Of a stretch of DNA of 64,000 nt, positions 1 through 8,793 are shown piece after piece. Numbering within the stretch: the stretch's first letter is position 1; every line of letters begins with the position of its first letter. The notes under the pieces were generated by a model. The model was given only the letters and a program-made list of their open reading frames with translations. It was not told where the DNA came from and made no database searches. The position numbers were made by a program, and so were the translations under genes. Source of the DNA: Candidatus Tectomicrobia bacterium (GTDB lineage: Bacteria; UBA8248); contig JACPUR010000035.1 in the NCBI GenBank assembly GCA_016192135.1, positions 31,056 to 95,055 of the forward strand, given 5' to 3'.

Positions 1-2
1 AG

Positions 3-1187
3 AGAGCGAAAACGGAATTATTCGAGAAGCGCAAATTCGGCGCGTTTCTCTCGCTCAACGAATGGAACACACGCTACATCACGAGCACGTACACCCCCAT
101 GTGGACGACCTCCGCCTCGGGCCTGCGCTATTCGCTCCTTGTCAAGGGCGACGCGCAGCCCATCGTCTACGAGCAGGGGGATATCGGCTATCATACGGAG
201 CGCTTTGCTACCTGGCTGCCGAAGGGCAACGTGAAGTGGGCCATCACGGGGATGGGCTGGATCGCGCGCTGCATGGGCGAGCCCGCCCACGCGGCGGCGG
301 TCAAGCGCTTCGTGGACCAGATCTACACCGAGCTCAAGCGGCAGGGGGTGGAGAAGGAGGTGCTCGCCCTCGACTTCGCCGATCCCGCCATATCGGCCGC
401 CTTCGAGGCCAAGGGGGTGAAGACGAGCGGAGACGGCTACCTCGCCCTGCTCGACGCGCGCAAGCACAAGATGCCCGAGGAGGTCCAGTGCCTCCGCAAC
501 ACCTGTTCGGTGGGAGACGCGATGTTCGAGGCGCTCCGCCAGACGACCCGGCCGGGCGTGAGCGAGCACGAGGTCCTGGGCGAGGTGTTCAAGGCCTGCT
601 ACAAGAGCGGCGGCGAGGTTTATTCTGGCGTGTTCGTCACCTCGGGGCCCTACTCGTGGCCGAACCTGCGCTGCTGGACAGGCCGCCGCCTCAACCCCGG
701 CGACGTCATCTACATGGACGTTTACAACACCTCCTGGAACGGCTACAAGACCTGCTACTACCGCACCTTCAGCCTGGGCGAGCCTTCCAAGGCGACGAAG
801 GAGGCCTACCAGCGGGCCTACGACTGGCTCTACGACTCCATCAGCGTCATTAAGCCTGGCGTGACATCGAAGGAGATCGCCGAAAAATGGCCCTCGGGCC
901 CGAAGGTGTGGGCGGACATCGGCGTCGTCCACGAGGACCAGACCGCCGGCAACAACTGGGCGCACGGGATCGGCCTCACGCTTTATGAACCGCCCCTCGT
1001 GTGGCGGGGCTGCTCGCTCGATCACCCGATGGTGATCGAGGAGGACATGTGCTTCGCCATCGAGACCCAGGAGGGCGACCACCAGGGCCAGGGCGTGCGG
1101 ATCGAGGAGGTGCTCCACGTGACGAAGACAGGCGTGGAGATCCTCTCCAAGTGGCCGATCAAGGAGATGACGGTCATCGACATCTAG
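3..1187 (+). CDS. M24 family metallopeptidase (Xaa-Pro peptidase/creatinase fold), 5' partial
   Basis: The frame is open from the first bases of the window, so the true start lies upstream. Residues before the first internal ATG (position 99) continue the family pattern, with a stretch LSLNEWNTRYITSTYTPMW typical of the N-terminal creatinase domain. The C-terminal pita-bread domain is recognisable from HGIGLTLYEPP and from E-rich metal-ligand segments near the end (ETQEGDHQGQGVRIEE). Members hydrolyse Xaa-Pro bonds or C-N bonds of small substrates. The exact substrate cannot be read from sequence. It precedes a fatty-acid or aromatic-acid type gene run on the same strand, but a functional link is unproven. 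Confidence 0.88.
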   Translation, partial: RAKTELFEKRKFGAFLSLNEWNTRYITSTYTPMWTTSASGLRYSLLVKGDAQPIVYEQGDIGYHTERFATWLPKGNVKWAITGMGWIARCMGEPAHAAAVKRFVDQIYTELKRQGVEKEVLALDFADPAISAAFEAKGVKTSGDGYLALLDARKHKMPEEVQCLRNTCSVGDAMFEALRQTTRPGVSEHEVLGEVFKACYKSGGEVYSGVFVTSGPYSWPNLRCWTGRRLNPGDVIYMDVYNTSWNGYKTCYYRTFSLGEPSKATKEAYQRAYDWLYDSISVIKPGVTSKEIAEKWPSGPKVWADIGVVHEDQTAGNNWAHGIGLTLYEPPLVWRGCSLDHPMVIEEDMCFAIETQEGDHQGQGVRIEEVLHVTKTGVEILSKWPIKEMTVIDI

Positions 1188-1248
1188 ATGCTTGACGCGT
1201 GTCCCTCCCCCGGCCGGCCCGCCGGGGGAGGGGCGGGAGGAACGGACA

Positions 1249-1479
1249 GTGCCCATTTACGAGTTTCACTGCGAGCCTTGCGGCGAGACTTTCGAGTGTA
1301 TCATGCAGGAGGCTGGCAAGCGCGTGCCGTGCCCAGGCTGCGGATCGGATGAGGTGTCCAGGCGGGTCTCCGCCTTCGCCGCGCGGACGAGCGTCCAGCG
1401 GCGGGGCGGGGTCGTGGACCTCAGCTCGGGCTGCTGCCCCTGCACAAGGGGAGGAGCCGGGCACTTCCACGCCCACTAA
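1249..1479 (+). CDS. FmdB-family zinc ribbon protein
   Basis: A 76-residue protein starting at GTG 1249 with a good ribosome site (GGGAGG) eight bases upstream. It opens PIYEFHCEPCGETFE and has a second knuckle CPGCGSDEVSRR, the two CxxC pairs of the FmdB/CxxC_CXXC_SSSS regulatory-protein family. The tail is Cys/Gly/His-rich (GCCPC, HFHAH), as is common in this family. Function is unknown in general; members are proposed small metal-binding regulators. It lies between the peptidase and an acyl-CoA ligase gene. Confidence 0.8.
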   Translation: MPIYEFHCEPCGETFECIMQEAGKRVPCPGCGSDEVSRRVSAFAARTSVQRRGGVVDLSSGCCPCTRGGAGHFHAH

Positions 1480-1518
1480 CGCCTCCCTCCGGCGCGGACC
1501 CTTCGGGACGGGAAGCCT

Positions 1519-3057
1519 GTGAACCCAAGCCATATCTTGGCCCGCTGGGCCGAACGTAGCCCCAACCGCGAGGCGGTTATCTCGGAGGGCGGGCGCCTCA
1601 CTTGGTCGGCGCTGCGCGAGCGGGTCCAAGCCCTCGCGGGGGGCCTCGAGCGCCTCGGCGCGGGCCGCGGCGACCGGGTGGGGGTCCTGCTCTATAATTG
1701 TCCCGAATTCCTGGAAGCCTACTTCGCCATCTGTCACCTGGGGGCGATCCTCGTTCCCCTCAACTTCCGCCTCGCCGGGCCGGAATTCGCCTACATCCTT
1801 GAGGATGCGGGCGTAAAGATCCTCATCACCGACGCCTCATTCCATCCCACCATCGGACCGATCCAGGGCCAACTCCCCCGGCTCGCGCATGTGCTGTGCG
1901 TGGGCGGAGACGTTCCGCCGGGCTGGGAAAGTTACGAGGAGAGGCTTGAAAGGGCCCGCGGGCGGCGGGCCCCCGCGGCGCAAGTGGACCTCGGCGACGT
2001 GCAGCGGATCATGTACACCTCCGGCACGACGAGCCGGCCGAAGGGAGCCATGATCACCCACGGCAACGTCTACTGGAAGAACGTCGCGCATGTCATGGAC
2101 TTGAACCTGACCGCCGCCGATCGCACCCTCGTCGTGGGGCCGCTCTACCATGTGGGCGGGCTGGACCTGCCCGCCACGGGGGTGCTCTACATGGGCGGGA
2201 GCGTGGTGATCCTCCCCCGTTTCGACGCCGAGCGCGTTCTGGCGGCGGTCCACGCGGAGGGCGTGACGAACGTTTGGCTCGCGCCCACGATGATCGCCCA
2301 GGTTCTGGCGCGGACGGACATCGACCGCTTCGATCTCACGAGCCTGCGGATCGTCATCGATGGCGGAGAGAAGATGCCGATCCCCCTCATCGAGGAGCTG
2401 CGGCGGGTCATCCCGAGCTGTGGTTTTCATGACGCCTACGGGCTGACGGAGACCGTCTCGGGGGACACCTTCCTCCCGCCCGCCGACGCGGTGCGCAAGA
2501 CCGGCTCGGTCGGCCTCCCCACCTACCAGCTCCGCGTCCGGGTCGTGGACGACGAGCGCCGCGACCTCCCCGCCGGGGAGCTGGGCGAGGTCCTCCTGCG
2601 CGGCCCCAAGGTGTTCCCCGGCTACTGGAACAACCGCGAGGCCTCCGAGGCGGTGCTCGTGGACGGCTGGTTCCACACGGGCGACATCGGCAGGATGGAC
2701 GGGGAGGGCTACCTGTACATCGTGGATCGCAAGAAAGACATCATCATCAGCGGGGGCGAGAACATCGCCTCCACCGAGGTGGAGCGGGTGATCTATGAAG
2801 ACCCCCGCGTAGCCGAGTGCGCCGTCATCGGCGTTTCGGATGAACGGTGGGGGGAGGTTCCTTACGCTTTTGTCGTCCCTAAACCCGGCCATCGGGACAT
2901 CGGCGAGGAGATCCTGGCGCGCTGCGCGGCCAGCTTGGCGAAGTTCAAGGTGCCCAAGGGAGTGACGTTCATCGATGCCCTTCCGAGGAATCCTTCGGGC
3001 AAGGTGCTCAAGCGAGATCTCCGGGAGAGGGCCGCATCGGTGCGCCGGGGGCCGTGA
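1519..3057 (+). CDS. AMP-dependent acyl-CoA synthetase/ligase
   Basis: A 512-residue adenylate-forming enzyme expected to activate a carboxylic acid with ATP and CoA. The P-loop-like motif YTSGTTSRPKGA is at residues 166-177. It is followed by the A5-type DAYGLTETV, the A7 motif DGWFHTGDIG and a C-terminal lysine motif PRNPSGKVLKRDL. Start is GTG 1519. It is three bases from a Zn-dehydrogenase gene and is followed by an acyl-CoA dehydrogenase, so the three probably form an acid-degradation operon. Chain length or aromatic preference cannot be assigned. Confidence 0.93.
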   Translation: MNPSHILARWAERSPNREAVISEGGRLTWSALRERVQALAGGLERLGAGRGDRVGVLLYNCPEFLEAYFAICHLGAILVPLNFRLAGPEFAYILEDAGVKILITDASFHPTIGPIQGQLPRLAHVLCVGGDVPPGWESYEERLERARGRRAPAAQVDLGDVQRIMYTSGTTSRPKGAMITHGNVYWKNVAHVMDLNLTAADRTLVVGPLYHVGGLDLPATGVLYMGGSVVILPRFDAERVLAAVHAEGVTNVWLAPTMIAQVLARTDIDRFDLTSLRIVIDGGEKMPIPLIEELRRVIPSCGFHDAYGLTETVSGDTFLPPADAVRKTGSVGLPTYQLRVRVVDDERRDLPAGELGEVLLRGPKVFPGYWNNREASEAVLVDGWFHTGDIGRMDGEGYLYIVDRKKDIIISGGENIASTEVERVIYEDPRVAECAVIGVSDERWGEVPYAFVVPKPGHRDIGEEILARCAASLAKFKVPKGVTFIDALPRNPSGKVLKRDLRERAASVRRGP

Positions 3058-3060
3058 CGG

Positions 3061-4110
3061 ATGCTCGCCGCCCGGTGGCACGGAAGGGGGGACGTTCGGC
3101 TGGAGGATATCTCCGAGCCATCCCCCGGCCGGGGCGAGGTTTTGGTTGAGGTCGGGTACTGCGGGATCTGCGGGACCGACCTCCACGAGTACCGCCATGG
3201 CCCCCTTCTCATTCCCCGCCGCCCGCACCCCTTGACGGGCCGTCTGCCCCCCGTTGTCCTGGGGCATGAGTTCTCCGGAACCGTCGTCGCCCGGGGACCG
3301 GGCGTCTCCGCCCCGGGGGAGGGCGCGCGGGTGGCCGTGAACCCCTGCCTCTCCTGCGGGCAGTGCGCGCAGTGCAAGGAGGGGAAGGCGTATCTTTGTT
3401 CCAGGCTGGGGAGCATCGGCTTCGCCGCCGACGGGGGGTTCGCCCGCCGGGTGGTCTGCCCGGCCGCCAATTGCCATCCGCTGCCGGAGGGGCTGCCGCT
3501 TGAGGGGGCCTCCCTCGCGGAGCCCCTCGCCGCCTGCATCCACGCTTGGGGCCGGGGAGGGGGACGGGCCGGGGAGGCCGTCCTGATCGTGGGGGCGGGG
3601 ACGGTGGGGCTTCTTCTGCTCCAGGTCGCGCGCGGCCGGGGGGCGGGGGAGGTTCTCGTCGTCGAGCCGCTGGCCGCCCGCCGGGAGAGGGCGTTGGCGC
3701 TCGGGGCCGCGGCCGTCTTCGATCCCGCGCGGGACGAGGATCGCGCTCGGCTGCGCGAGAGAGGAGGAATCCCTCTCGCCTTCGAGTGCGTGGGCCGGCC
3801 CGCGGCGCTCGATACGGCGTTGCGCGCCAGCGGGCGGGGGGGGCGCGTCGTGGTGGTGGGCTTGTTCACCGAGGCGGTCCCTGTGGATTTCTTTCGGCTT
3901 TTTGCCCAAGAAAAAACGATTTTCGCCTCGACCGCCTACACCGACGCCGAAATGGGCGAGGCGGTGGCGTGGCTCGCGGAGGGGCGGGCCGCCTGGGAGC
4001 CCATCGTAAGCGGGCCGATTCCCCTGGCCGACATCGTGCCGGCCGGTTTCGGCAGGCTCTCGGAGGCCCCTTCGTCCCACATCAAGCTTCTCGTCGATCC
4101 AAGCGGTTGA
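3061..4110 (+). CDS. Zinc-dependent alcohol dehydrogenase (MDR family, butanediol/threonine dehydrogenase-like)
   Basis: A 349-residue medium-chain dehydrogenase. The catalytic zinc site is visible as Cys37 (GICGTD) and His69-Glu70 (GHEF). The structural zinc lobe has Cys99, 102, 105 and 113. A Rossmann motif GAGTVGLLLLQ follows in the middle. Expected to oxidise a secondary or primary alcohol with NAD(P). It starts three bases after the acyl-CoA synthetase stop and is followed 11 bases later by the acyl-CoA dehydrogenase, so co-transcription is likely. Confidence 0.92.
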   Translation: MLAARWHGRGDVRLEDISEPSPGRGEVLVEVGYCGICGTDLHEYRHGPLLIPRRPHPLTGRLPPVVLGHEFSGTVVARGPGVSAPGEGARVAVNPCLSCGQCAQCKEGKAYLCSRLGSIGFAADGGFARRVVCPAANCHPLPEGLPLEGASLAEPLAACIHAWGRGGGRAGEAVLIVGAGTVGLLLLQVARGRGAGEVLVVEPLAARRERALALGAAAVFDPARDEDRARLRERGGIPLAFECVGRPAALDTALRASGRGGRVVVVGLFTEAVPVDFFRLFAQEKTIFASTAYTDAEMGEAVAWLAEGRAAWEPIVSGPIPLADIVPAGFGRLSEAPSSHIKLLVDPSG

Positions 4111-4121
4111 GGAGCCTTTCA

Positions 4122-5261
4122 ATGGATTTCTCTCTCTCCGACAAAGCGCGCATGTTGCGCGACCTCTGCCGGGATTTCGCCGGCCGCGCGATACGCCCCC
4201 ACGCCGCGAAGTGGGATCGGGAGTGTCATTTCCCGGTCGAGGCGTTCGGCGAGATGGGGGAGCTTTCCCTCATGGGCCTCCTGGTGCCCCCCGCCTACGG
4301 GGGAATGGATGTGGGCGCGGTGGCCTACGTCGCCGCGATGGAGGAGATGGCCGCGGCCGACAACTCGGTGGCGGCCTGCTGGAACGCCCATTTGACGATC
4401 GGCAGCTTGCCGATCCTCCACTTCGGCACGGAAGAGCAGAAGCGCCGCTGGCTCGTCCCGCTGGCGCGGGGAGAGAAACTCGGCAGTTGCGCCTTCACCG
4501 AGCCCGGCGCGGGAAGCGACCTGAGCGGGATCGAGACGCGCGCCCAGAGGACCAAGGAGGGCTGGAAGCTTCGGGGGCGGAAAATCTTCATCACCAACGC
4601 CGGCACGGAGATGAGCCTGGGCCCCCTCGTGCTGGCCCGCACCGCGGAGAGCCGCTTCGGGTTCTTCGTGGTGCCTCGCGGCACCCCCGGCTTCGGAATG
4701 GGGCCGAAGGCCGAGAAGCTCGGCTGGCGCTCGATGGACACCCGGGAGCTCATCTTCGACGACTGCCTCCTGCCGGCGGACCATCTGCTCGGCGAGAACG
4801 ACGTCGAGAGCATCCGCCAAGCGACCGAGACGCTCGCCGTCGGCCGCATCAGCGTGGCGGCGCTCTCGCTGGGCCTGGCGCGCGCCTGCCTGGACGCTTC
4901 TCTCGCCTACGCCCTCGAGCGCAGGCAGTTCCGCGCGCCGATCGCCTCCTTCCAGGCCATCCGGTCCAAGCTCGCCGACATGGCGACCCGCGTCGAGATG
5001 GCGCGGCTGATCACCTTGAAGGCGGCCTGGCTCCATGACCGGGGGGAGCCGTTCCGCCAGGAGGCGGCGATGGCCAAGCTCGCCGCATCGGAGCTGGCCG
5101 TGGACGCCTCGCGGGAGGCCGTCCAGATACATGGCGGCTACGGGTACATGGAGGGCGAGTTCCCGGTGGCCCGCTACTACCGGGACGCCAAGGTGCTGGA
5201 GATTGGCGAGGGGACGAGCGAGATCCTGCGCCTCGTCATCGCCAAGGGGCTCGGCTGCTGA
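4122..5261 (+). CDS. Acyl-CoA dehydrogenase
   Basis: A 379-residue flavoprotein from ATG 4122. The open frame continues upstream into the preceding gene in another phase, but homology begins at MDFSLSDKARML. FAD and substrate motifs are present: CAFTEPGAGSDLSG, KIFITNAG, the C-terminal FQAIRSKLADMA, and IHGGYGYMEGEFPVARYYRD. The base region reads EIGEGTSEI, where the Glu before GT is the usual catalytic base of short/medium-chain enzymes. It would perform alpha,beta-dehydrogenation of the acyl-CoA made by the upstream ligase. Last gene of a tight three-gene set. Confidence 0.94.
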   Translation: MDFSLSDKARMLRDLCRDFAGRAIRPHAAKWDRECHFPVEAFGEMGELSLMGLLVPPAYGGMDVGAVAYVAAMEEMAAADNSVAACWNAHLTIGSLPILHFGTEEQKRRWLVPLARGEKLGSCAFTEPGAGSDLSGIETRAQRTKEGWKLRGRKIFITNAGTEMSLGPLVLARTAESRFGFFVVPRGTPGFGMGPKAEKLGWRSMDTRELIFDDCLLPADHLLGENDVESIRQATETLAVGRISVAALSLGLARACLDASLAYALERRQFRAPIASFQAIRSKLADMATRVEMARLITLKAAWLHDRGEPFRQEAAMAKLAASELAVDASREAVQIHGGYGYMEGEFPVARYYRDAKVLEIGEGTSEILRLVIAKGLGC

Positions 5262-5371
5262 GGGCTCCGCCCCCGCGGGGCCGCTCTGGCGCGGGGTTTC
5301 AGGTTCACGCCCAGGCTGCACGTGTTGCTGTGGGGGGATAAGAAAGGGGTTTGGCCCCCATAGGAGCCCCC

Positions 5372-5788
5372 ATGCCCATCTCTCCCTGGGATTGCTCCGT
5401 CTCCCTTCCCAGCCCGGACGGGCGGCTGACGGCGGTCATCAAAAATGCCGTCGAGATCGGGATGGGCGCCCCGACGCGAGGCAGGCTGGCGCTCTCGAAC
5501 CGGATGTCCCTGGAGGACTGCAACCCCTCGATGGCGTGGTCGGAGGACTCGCAGCTCCTCGCCGTTCCGCAGTGGCATTACGACCCGAAGCCGGGCCCGG
5601 GCGGGGCCCGGCCCGTTCAGCGGCTGGCCATCATCTCCCCCGGGCGGCGGCAGGTCCGCTACGCCCCCGGCACCTACCGCATCTTGGAACTCCATGCGTT
5701 CGCCGGGGGCGTGGTGCGCGGTGTGGATTCCCCCGCCTACGCCCCCCGGCCGTTCGAGGTGGACGTGAGCAGGATCGAGTGGGAATGA
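5372..5788 (+). CDS. Conserved hypothetical protein with SPDG/WSEDS beta-propeller-like motifs
   Basis: A 138-residue soluble protein. ATG 5372 is preferred over ATG 5351 because GGAG lies five to eight bases upstream. It contains PSPDGRLTAVIKN and MAWSEDSQLLAVPQW, motifs resembling single blades of TolB/WD-like propellers, but it is too short for a full propeller. No signal peptide is seen. I do not recognise a named family function. It sits 110 bases after the acyl-CoA dehydrogenase and is followed by palindromic repeats. Confidence 0.65.
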   Translation: MPISPWDCSVSLPSPDGRLTAVIKNAVEIGMGAPTRGRLALSNRMSLEDCNPSMAWSEDSQLLAVPQWHYDPKPGPGGARPVQRLAIISPGRRQVRYAPGTYRILELHAFAGGVVRGVDSPAYAPRPFEVDVSRIEWE

Positions 5789-5849
5789 GAGGAACCCTGC
5801 CGCTGTCATTCAGAATGATGGTAAATAATCGTCTTGCCTGGATGATCCT

Positions 5850-5916
5850 GTAGGGGCGATCCTTGTGATCGCCCCTTGAATTTTGGGGAATGGGCGAACA
5901 CGAGGTTCGCCCCTAC
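5850..5916. repeat. Family A double palindrome (GTAGGGGCG type)
   Basis: Two adjacent imperfect hairpins with outer arms GTAGGGGCG/CGCCCCTAC. The first has inner stem GATC-CTTGT-GATC and the second GAAC-ACGAG-GTTC. The composite is nearly the reverse complement of the one at 34341-34410. It lies between convergent genes. Confidence 0.85.
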
Positions 5917-5998
5917 GACGGTGCCGATGAATCCAGGCGCATAAAACGCCCCGATGGAAGCTCTCCAGCGGGGCGTCGTTGTTTCACGAGATAGCGCC

Positions 5999-7870
5999 CT
6001 ACGCCGGGATCTTGACCCCTTCCTTCTTCGTGAGCTCGTCCCAGTTGCGCTCGACGCGCCGCTTGAGCTCGGCCATGAACTCGCGGGTGATGAAGCTGGG
6101 CATCTTCACGTTCGGGTTCTTCTTCTCGTACACCTGGGCCGGGATGTCGTACTCCTCGTCGGTGTAGCCCACCTTCTTCTCGAGGAGGCGGCCCCGGAGG
6201 TAGGTGCGGCGGACGGCTCCCTTCACGTCCTCGTCGGTGGCCGAGAGGCCGTACGAATCGTTGATGGAGTCCACTACGTTCTTGTCCGGCACGCCGGCGA
6301 ACTTGCAGGTGCCGATCAGGTCGTCGCGGGTGTAGTAGATCCCGTTCATGACGGCCTTCTCCCAGTAGTCGATGTCGGTCTTCTGGCCGTCAAGGATCAG
6401 GAGGAGGAAGGTCCGCATGCTCATGTGGCCCCCCGCGAGCGCCCAGGGGTAGCCCGGGTTGGTCTCGGGGAGGTAGGCGGGGTACTCGAGGCCCTTCCCC
6501 TGCATGGCGAAGGAGAGGTCCCCGCACTGCTGGGCGAGGCGCATGGTGCCCTGGCCGAGCTCGGGGCACCGGCCCAGGGCGCACTCCCTCATGAGCTCCA
6601 TCATCTTCCGGGCGTCGCCGAAGCGGATGCCGCCGAGGACCGGCTTCTCCGGGTGGCGCTCGTTCCACTCCATGGCGTAGCTGAAGGTGGCGCCCAGGCT
6701 GATGGCGTCGTAGCCCAGCCGGTCGCCCAGCTCCACGAGCTCGAGGGACTCCTCGGCGCCGTAGACCCCGCAGTTGGCCGTCAGGAGGTCGAGCGGCTCG
6801 TAGTCGAACTTGACGCGGAACTTGCCCTTCTTGGCCTTGCGGCCCTCGGCGGTCTCGCCCTCGGGCCGGTCGTAGATGTTCTTGTGGCAGGCGATGCCGC
6901 ACTTGAAGCAGGACTCGTCCTTGACGACGTAGGGCTTCTCGAAAGATGAGCGGTAGAGCGGGACGGCGTCCGTGTTCCCCGGCGCCCAGAAGTTCTTCTC
7001 GGGGAGGCACCCCAGGGGGTGCAGCCCCGCGATGTTGCGCCAGGTGCCGCCCCCGCCCTCGCCCTTGTAGGCGTCTCGGTAGTTCTTGGAGCCCGCGCCC
7101 CGGGCGATGACCTGGTTGGCCTCCTTCACCACGGCCGACACGCCCGACTTGTCGTCCGGGGCCTGGGAGACGATGGCGATGAGGTTCTTGCTCCCCATGA
7201 CGCCCCCGAAGCCGCCCCGCCCGCAGAACCGGGGCTTGCAGTCGCCCGACCTGAGCTGGTTATCGGTGCTCAGGGCGATGGCGGCCATGCGGTTGGTCTT
7301 CCAGTTCTCGCCCGTCTGGGCGATGACGGCGAAGTGCGCGTCCTCGTACTGATCGCGCAGCGCCATGATCTTCTCGTGGCTGTCCTTGCCGAGGAGATGC
7401 GAGGCGTCCGCGAGGGACAGCTTGGGCGGGCCGCCCAGCGCCGCGCTCTGGATGAGCAGGGTGACGGGCTTGGCGCTCCGGCCGAGGAAGATGATCTCGT
7501 CCAGGCCGGCGCAGGCGGTCTTGACGCCGAACTTGTCCGAGCCCGCCGACCACATGGCCGAGGGCGCCCCCTTGCGCGTGCTCTTCAGGGGGCTGTAGCC
7601 CCCGAAGAAGGTGCGAAGCCCCGTCATCACGCTCGAGCCCGTGAAGCAGCCCAGCTCCATGACCAGGGGGGCCGGGGGGGCGTAGGGGTCGGGCACGTCG
7701 TAGCGCGAGAGCACCTTGAAGATGCGCCCGATGCCCCCGAGGAAGTCTTCCATGTCCTGGCAGGTCCTCTCCTCGAGGGTGACCTTCCCCGAGGCGAGGT
7801 CCACCGTGGCGCTCCGGTACTTGTAGTCCGTGGGAGCGAGCTTCTTGCCGTTCCTGGATTCGGTCCACAT
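5999..7870 (-). CDS. Aldehyde:ferredoxin oxidoreductase family (tungsten/molybdenum pterin enzyme)
   Basis: A 623-residue protein from ATG 7870. A GTG at 7882 overlaps the AGGAGG ribosome site, so ATG is chosen. The 4Fe-4S ligands are visible as CFKCGIAC (about residues 321-328), with a fourth Cys in DDLIGTCKF near the C terminus. The family motif GGFGGVMGSKNLIAI binds the bis-pterin cofactor. Such enzymes oxidise aldehydes to acids with ferredoxin as acceptor, or reduce activated acids. The N-terminal domain is rather divergent. Upstream on the same strand are a crotonase and a ferredoxin-NADP reductase-like gene, a plausible redox partner set. Confidence 0.9.
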   Translation of the reverse strand: MWTESRNGKKLAPTDYKYRSATVDLASGKVTLEERTCQDMEDFLGGIGRIFKVLSRYDVPDPYAPPAPLVMELGCFTGSSVMTGLRTFFGGYSPLKSTRKGAPSAMWSAGSDKFGVKTACAGLDEIIFLGRSAKPVTLLIQSAALGGPPKLSLADASHLLGKDSHEKIMALRDQYEDAHFAVIAQTGENWKTNRMAAIALSTDNQLRSGDCKPRFCGRGGFGGVMGSKNLIAIVSQAPDDKSGVSAVVKEANQVIARGAGSKNYRDAYKGEGGGGTWRNIAGLHPLGCLPEKNFWAPGNTDAVPLYRSSFEKPYVVKDESCFKCGIACHKNIYDRPEGETAEGRKAKKGKFRVKFDYEPLDLLTANCGVYGAEESLELVELGDRLGYDAISLGATFSYAMEWNERHPEKPVLGGIRFGDARKMMELMRECALGRCPELGQGTMRLAQQCGDLSFAMQGKGLEYPAYLPETNPGYPWALAGGHMSMRTFLLLILDGQKTDIDYWEKAVMNGIYYTRDDLIGTCKFAGVPDKNVVDSINDSYGLSATDEDVKGAVRRTYLRGRLLEKKVGYTDEEYDIPAQVYEKKNPNVKMPSFITREFMAELKRRVERNWDELTKKEGVKIPA

Positions 7871-8004
7871 GTTGCCTGCCACCTCCTGGAGACGCGGCTT
7901 CGGAGGCCTCCGGAAAGAGGCCCTGCGGGAGGGTCATTTGCGAATCACCGGCGCCATTATTTCGCATCGGGCGGGGAGGGGCAAGCCCGGGATTGCCCGA
8001 GGCG

Positions 8005-8784
8005 TCAGCGCCCCTTGAAGACGGGCGGCCGCTTCTCGATGAAGGCGCGGACGGCCTCTCGGTGGTCCTCCGAGGCCCAGAGGGGGCCGAAGAGGCGAGA
8101 CTCCAGCGCGGCGGCCTCCGGCAGGGAGAGCTCCCCCGCGCCGATCAAGAACTGCTTGATAGCGCGGATGGCCAATGGGCCGCCCTTGGCGATCTCGGCG
8201 GCGAGACGCATGCCCTCGGCCAGCCCGCACCCCCGCGGGACGACGGCGTTCGCGAGCCCCATGACGAGGGCCTCGCGGGCGCCCACCTGGCGGGAGGTCG
8301 CCAGCAGCTCCATGGCGCGCCCGTGGCCCACAAGGCGCAACAGGCGCGCCCCGCCGCCCCAGCCCGTCATCATTCCGATGCGGGCCTGACGGCAGCTCAG
8401 GTAGGCGTGCTCCTCCATGACGCGGAGGTCGCAGGCGAAGGCGATCTCGGTGCCGCCGCCCAGGGCGTAGCCGTTCAGGACGGCGATGACGGGGACGGGA
8501 AGCGCCGCCAGCCGGGCGAGGATGCCCTCCATGCGCCCGTTCACGGCCACTCCCTCCTCGGCGGAGGGGAAGGACTGGAGCCACTTGAGGTCGCCGCCCG
8601 CGCAGAAGGCCTCCCGCCCCTCCCCGGCCAGGATCACGGACCGGAGCCCCGGGTCGCGCCCGAGGCGGTCCACCTCCGCGTCGAGCGCGTCCATCATCTC
8701 CTGGTTCACGGCGTTGCGGACGGCGGGGCGGTTGAAGCGGATGAGGGCGGCCGAGCCCTCGCGCCCGATGAGGAGGTCCGGCAC
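8005..8784 (-). CDS. Enoyl-CoA hydratase/isomerase family (crotonase) with altered catalytic residue
   Basis: A 259-residue crotonase. Oxyanion-hole segments AFCAGGDL (residues 59-66) and GYALGGGTE (105-113) are intact, and Glu113 matches the first catalytic glutamate of hydratases. At the position of the second (Glu164 in rat hydratase, normally PEIxIG) it reads RQARIG, with Gln133 aligned to the Glu. It may therefore not be a simple hydratase; isomerase, decarboxylase or hydrolase activity are alternatives. It starts 9 bases after the reductase-like gene and lies 134 bases upstream of the AOR gene. Confidence 0.88.
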   Translation of the reverse strand: MPDLLIGREGSAALIRFNRPAVRNAVNQEMMDALDAEVDRLGRDPGLRSVILAGEGREAFCAGGDLKWLQSFPSAEEGVAVNGRMEGILARLAALPVPVIAVLNGYALGGGTEIAFACDLRVMEEHAYLSCRQARIGMMTGWGGGARLLRLVGHGRAMELLATSRQVGAREALVMGLANAVVPRGCGLAEGMRLAAEIAKGGPLAIRAIKQFLIGAGELSLPEAAALESRLFGPLWASEDHREAVRAFIEKRPPVFKGR

Positions 8785-8793
8785 GGGCGCGAG

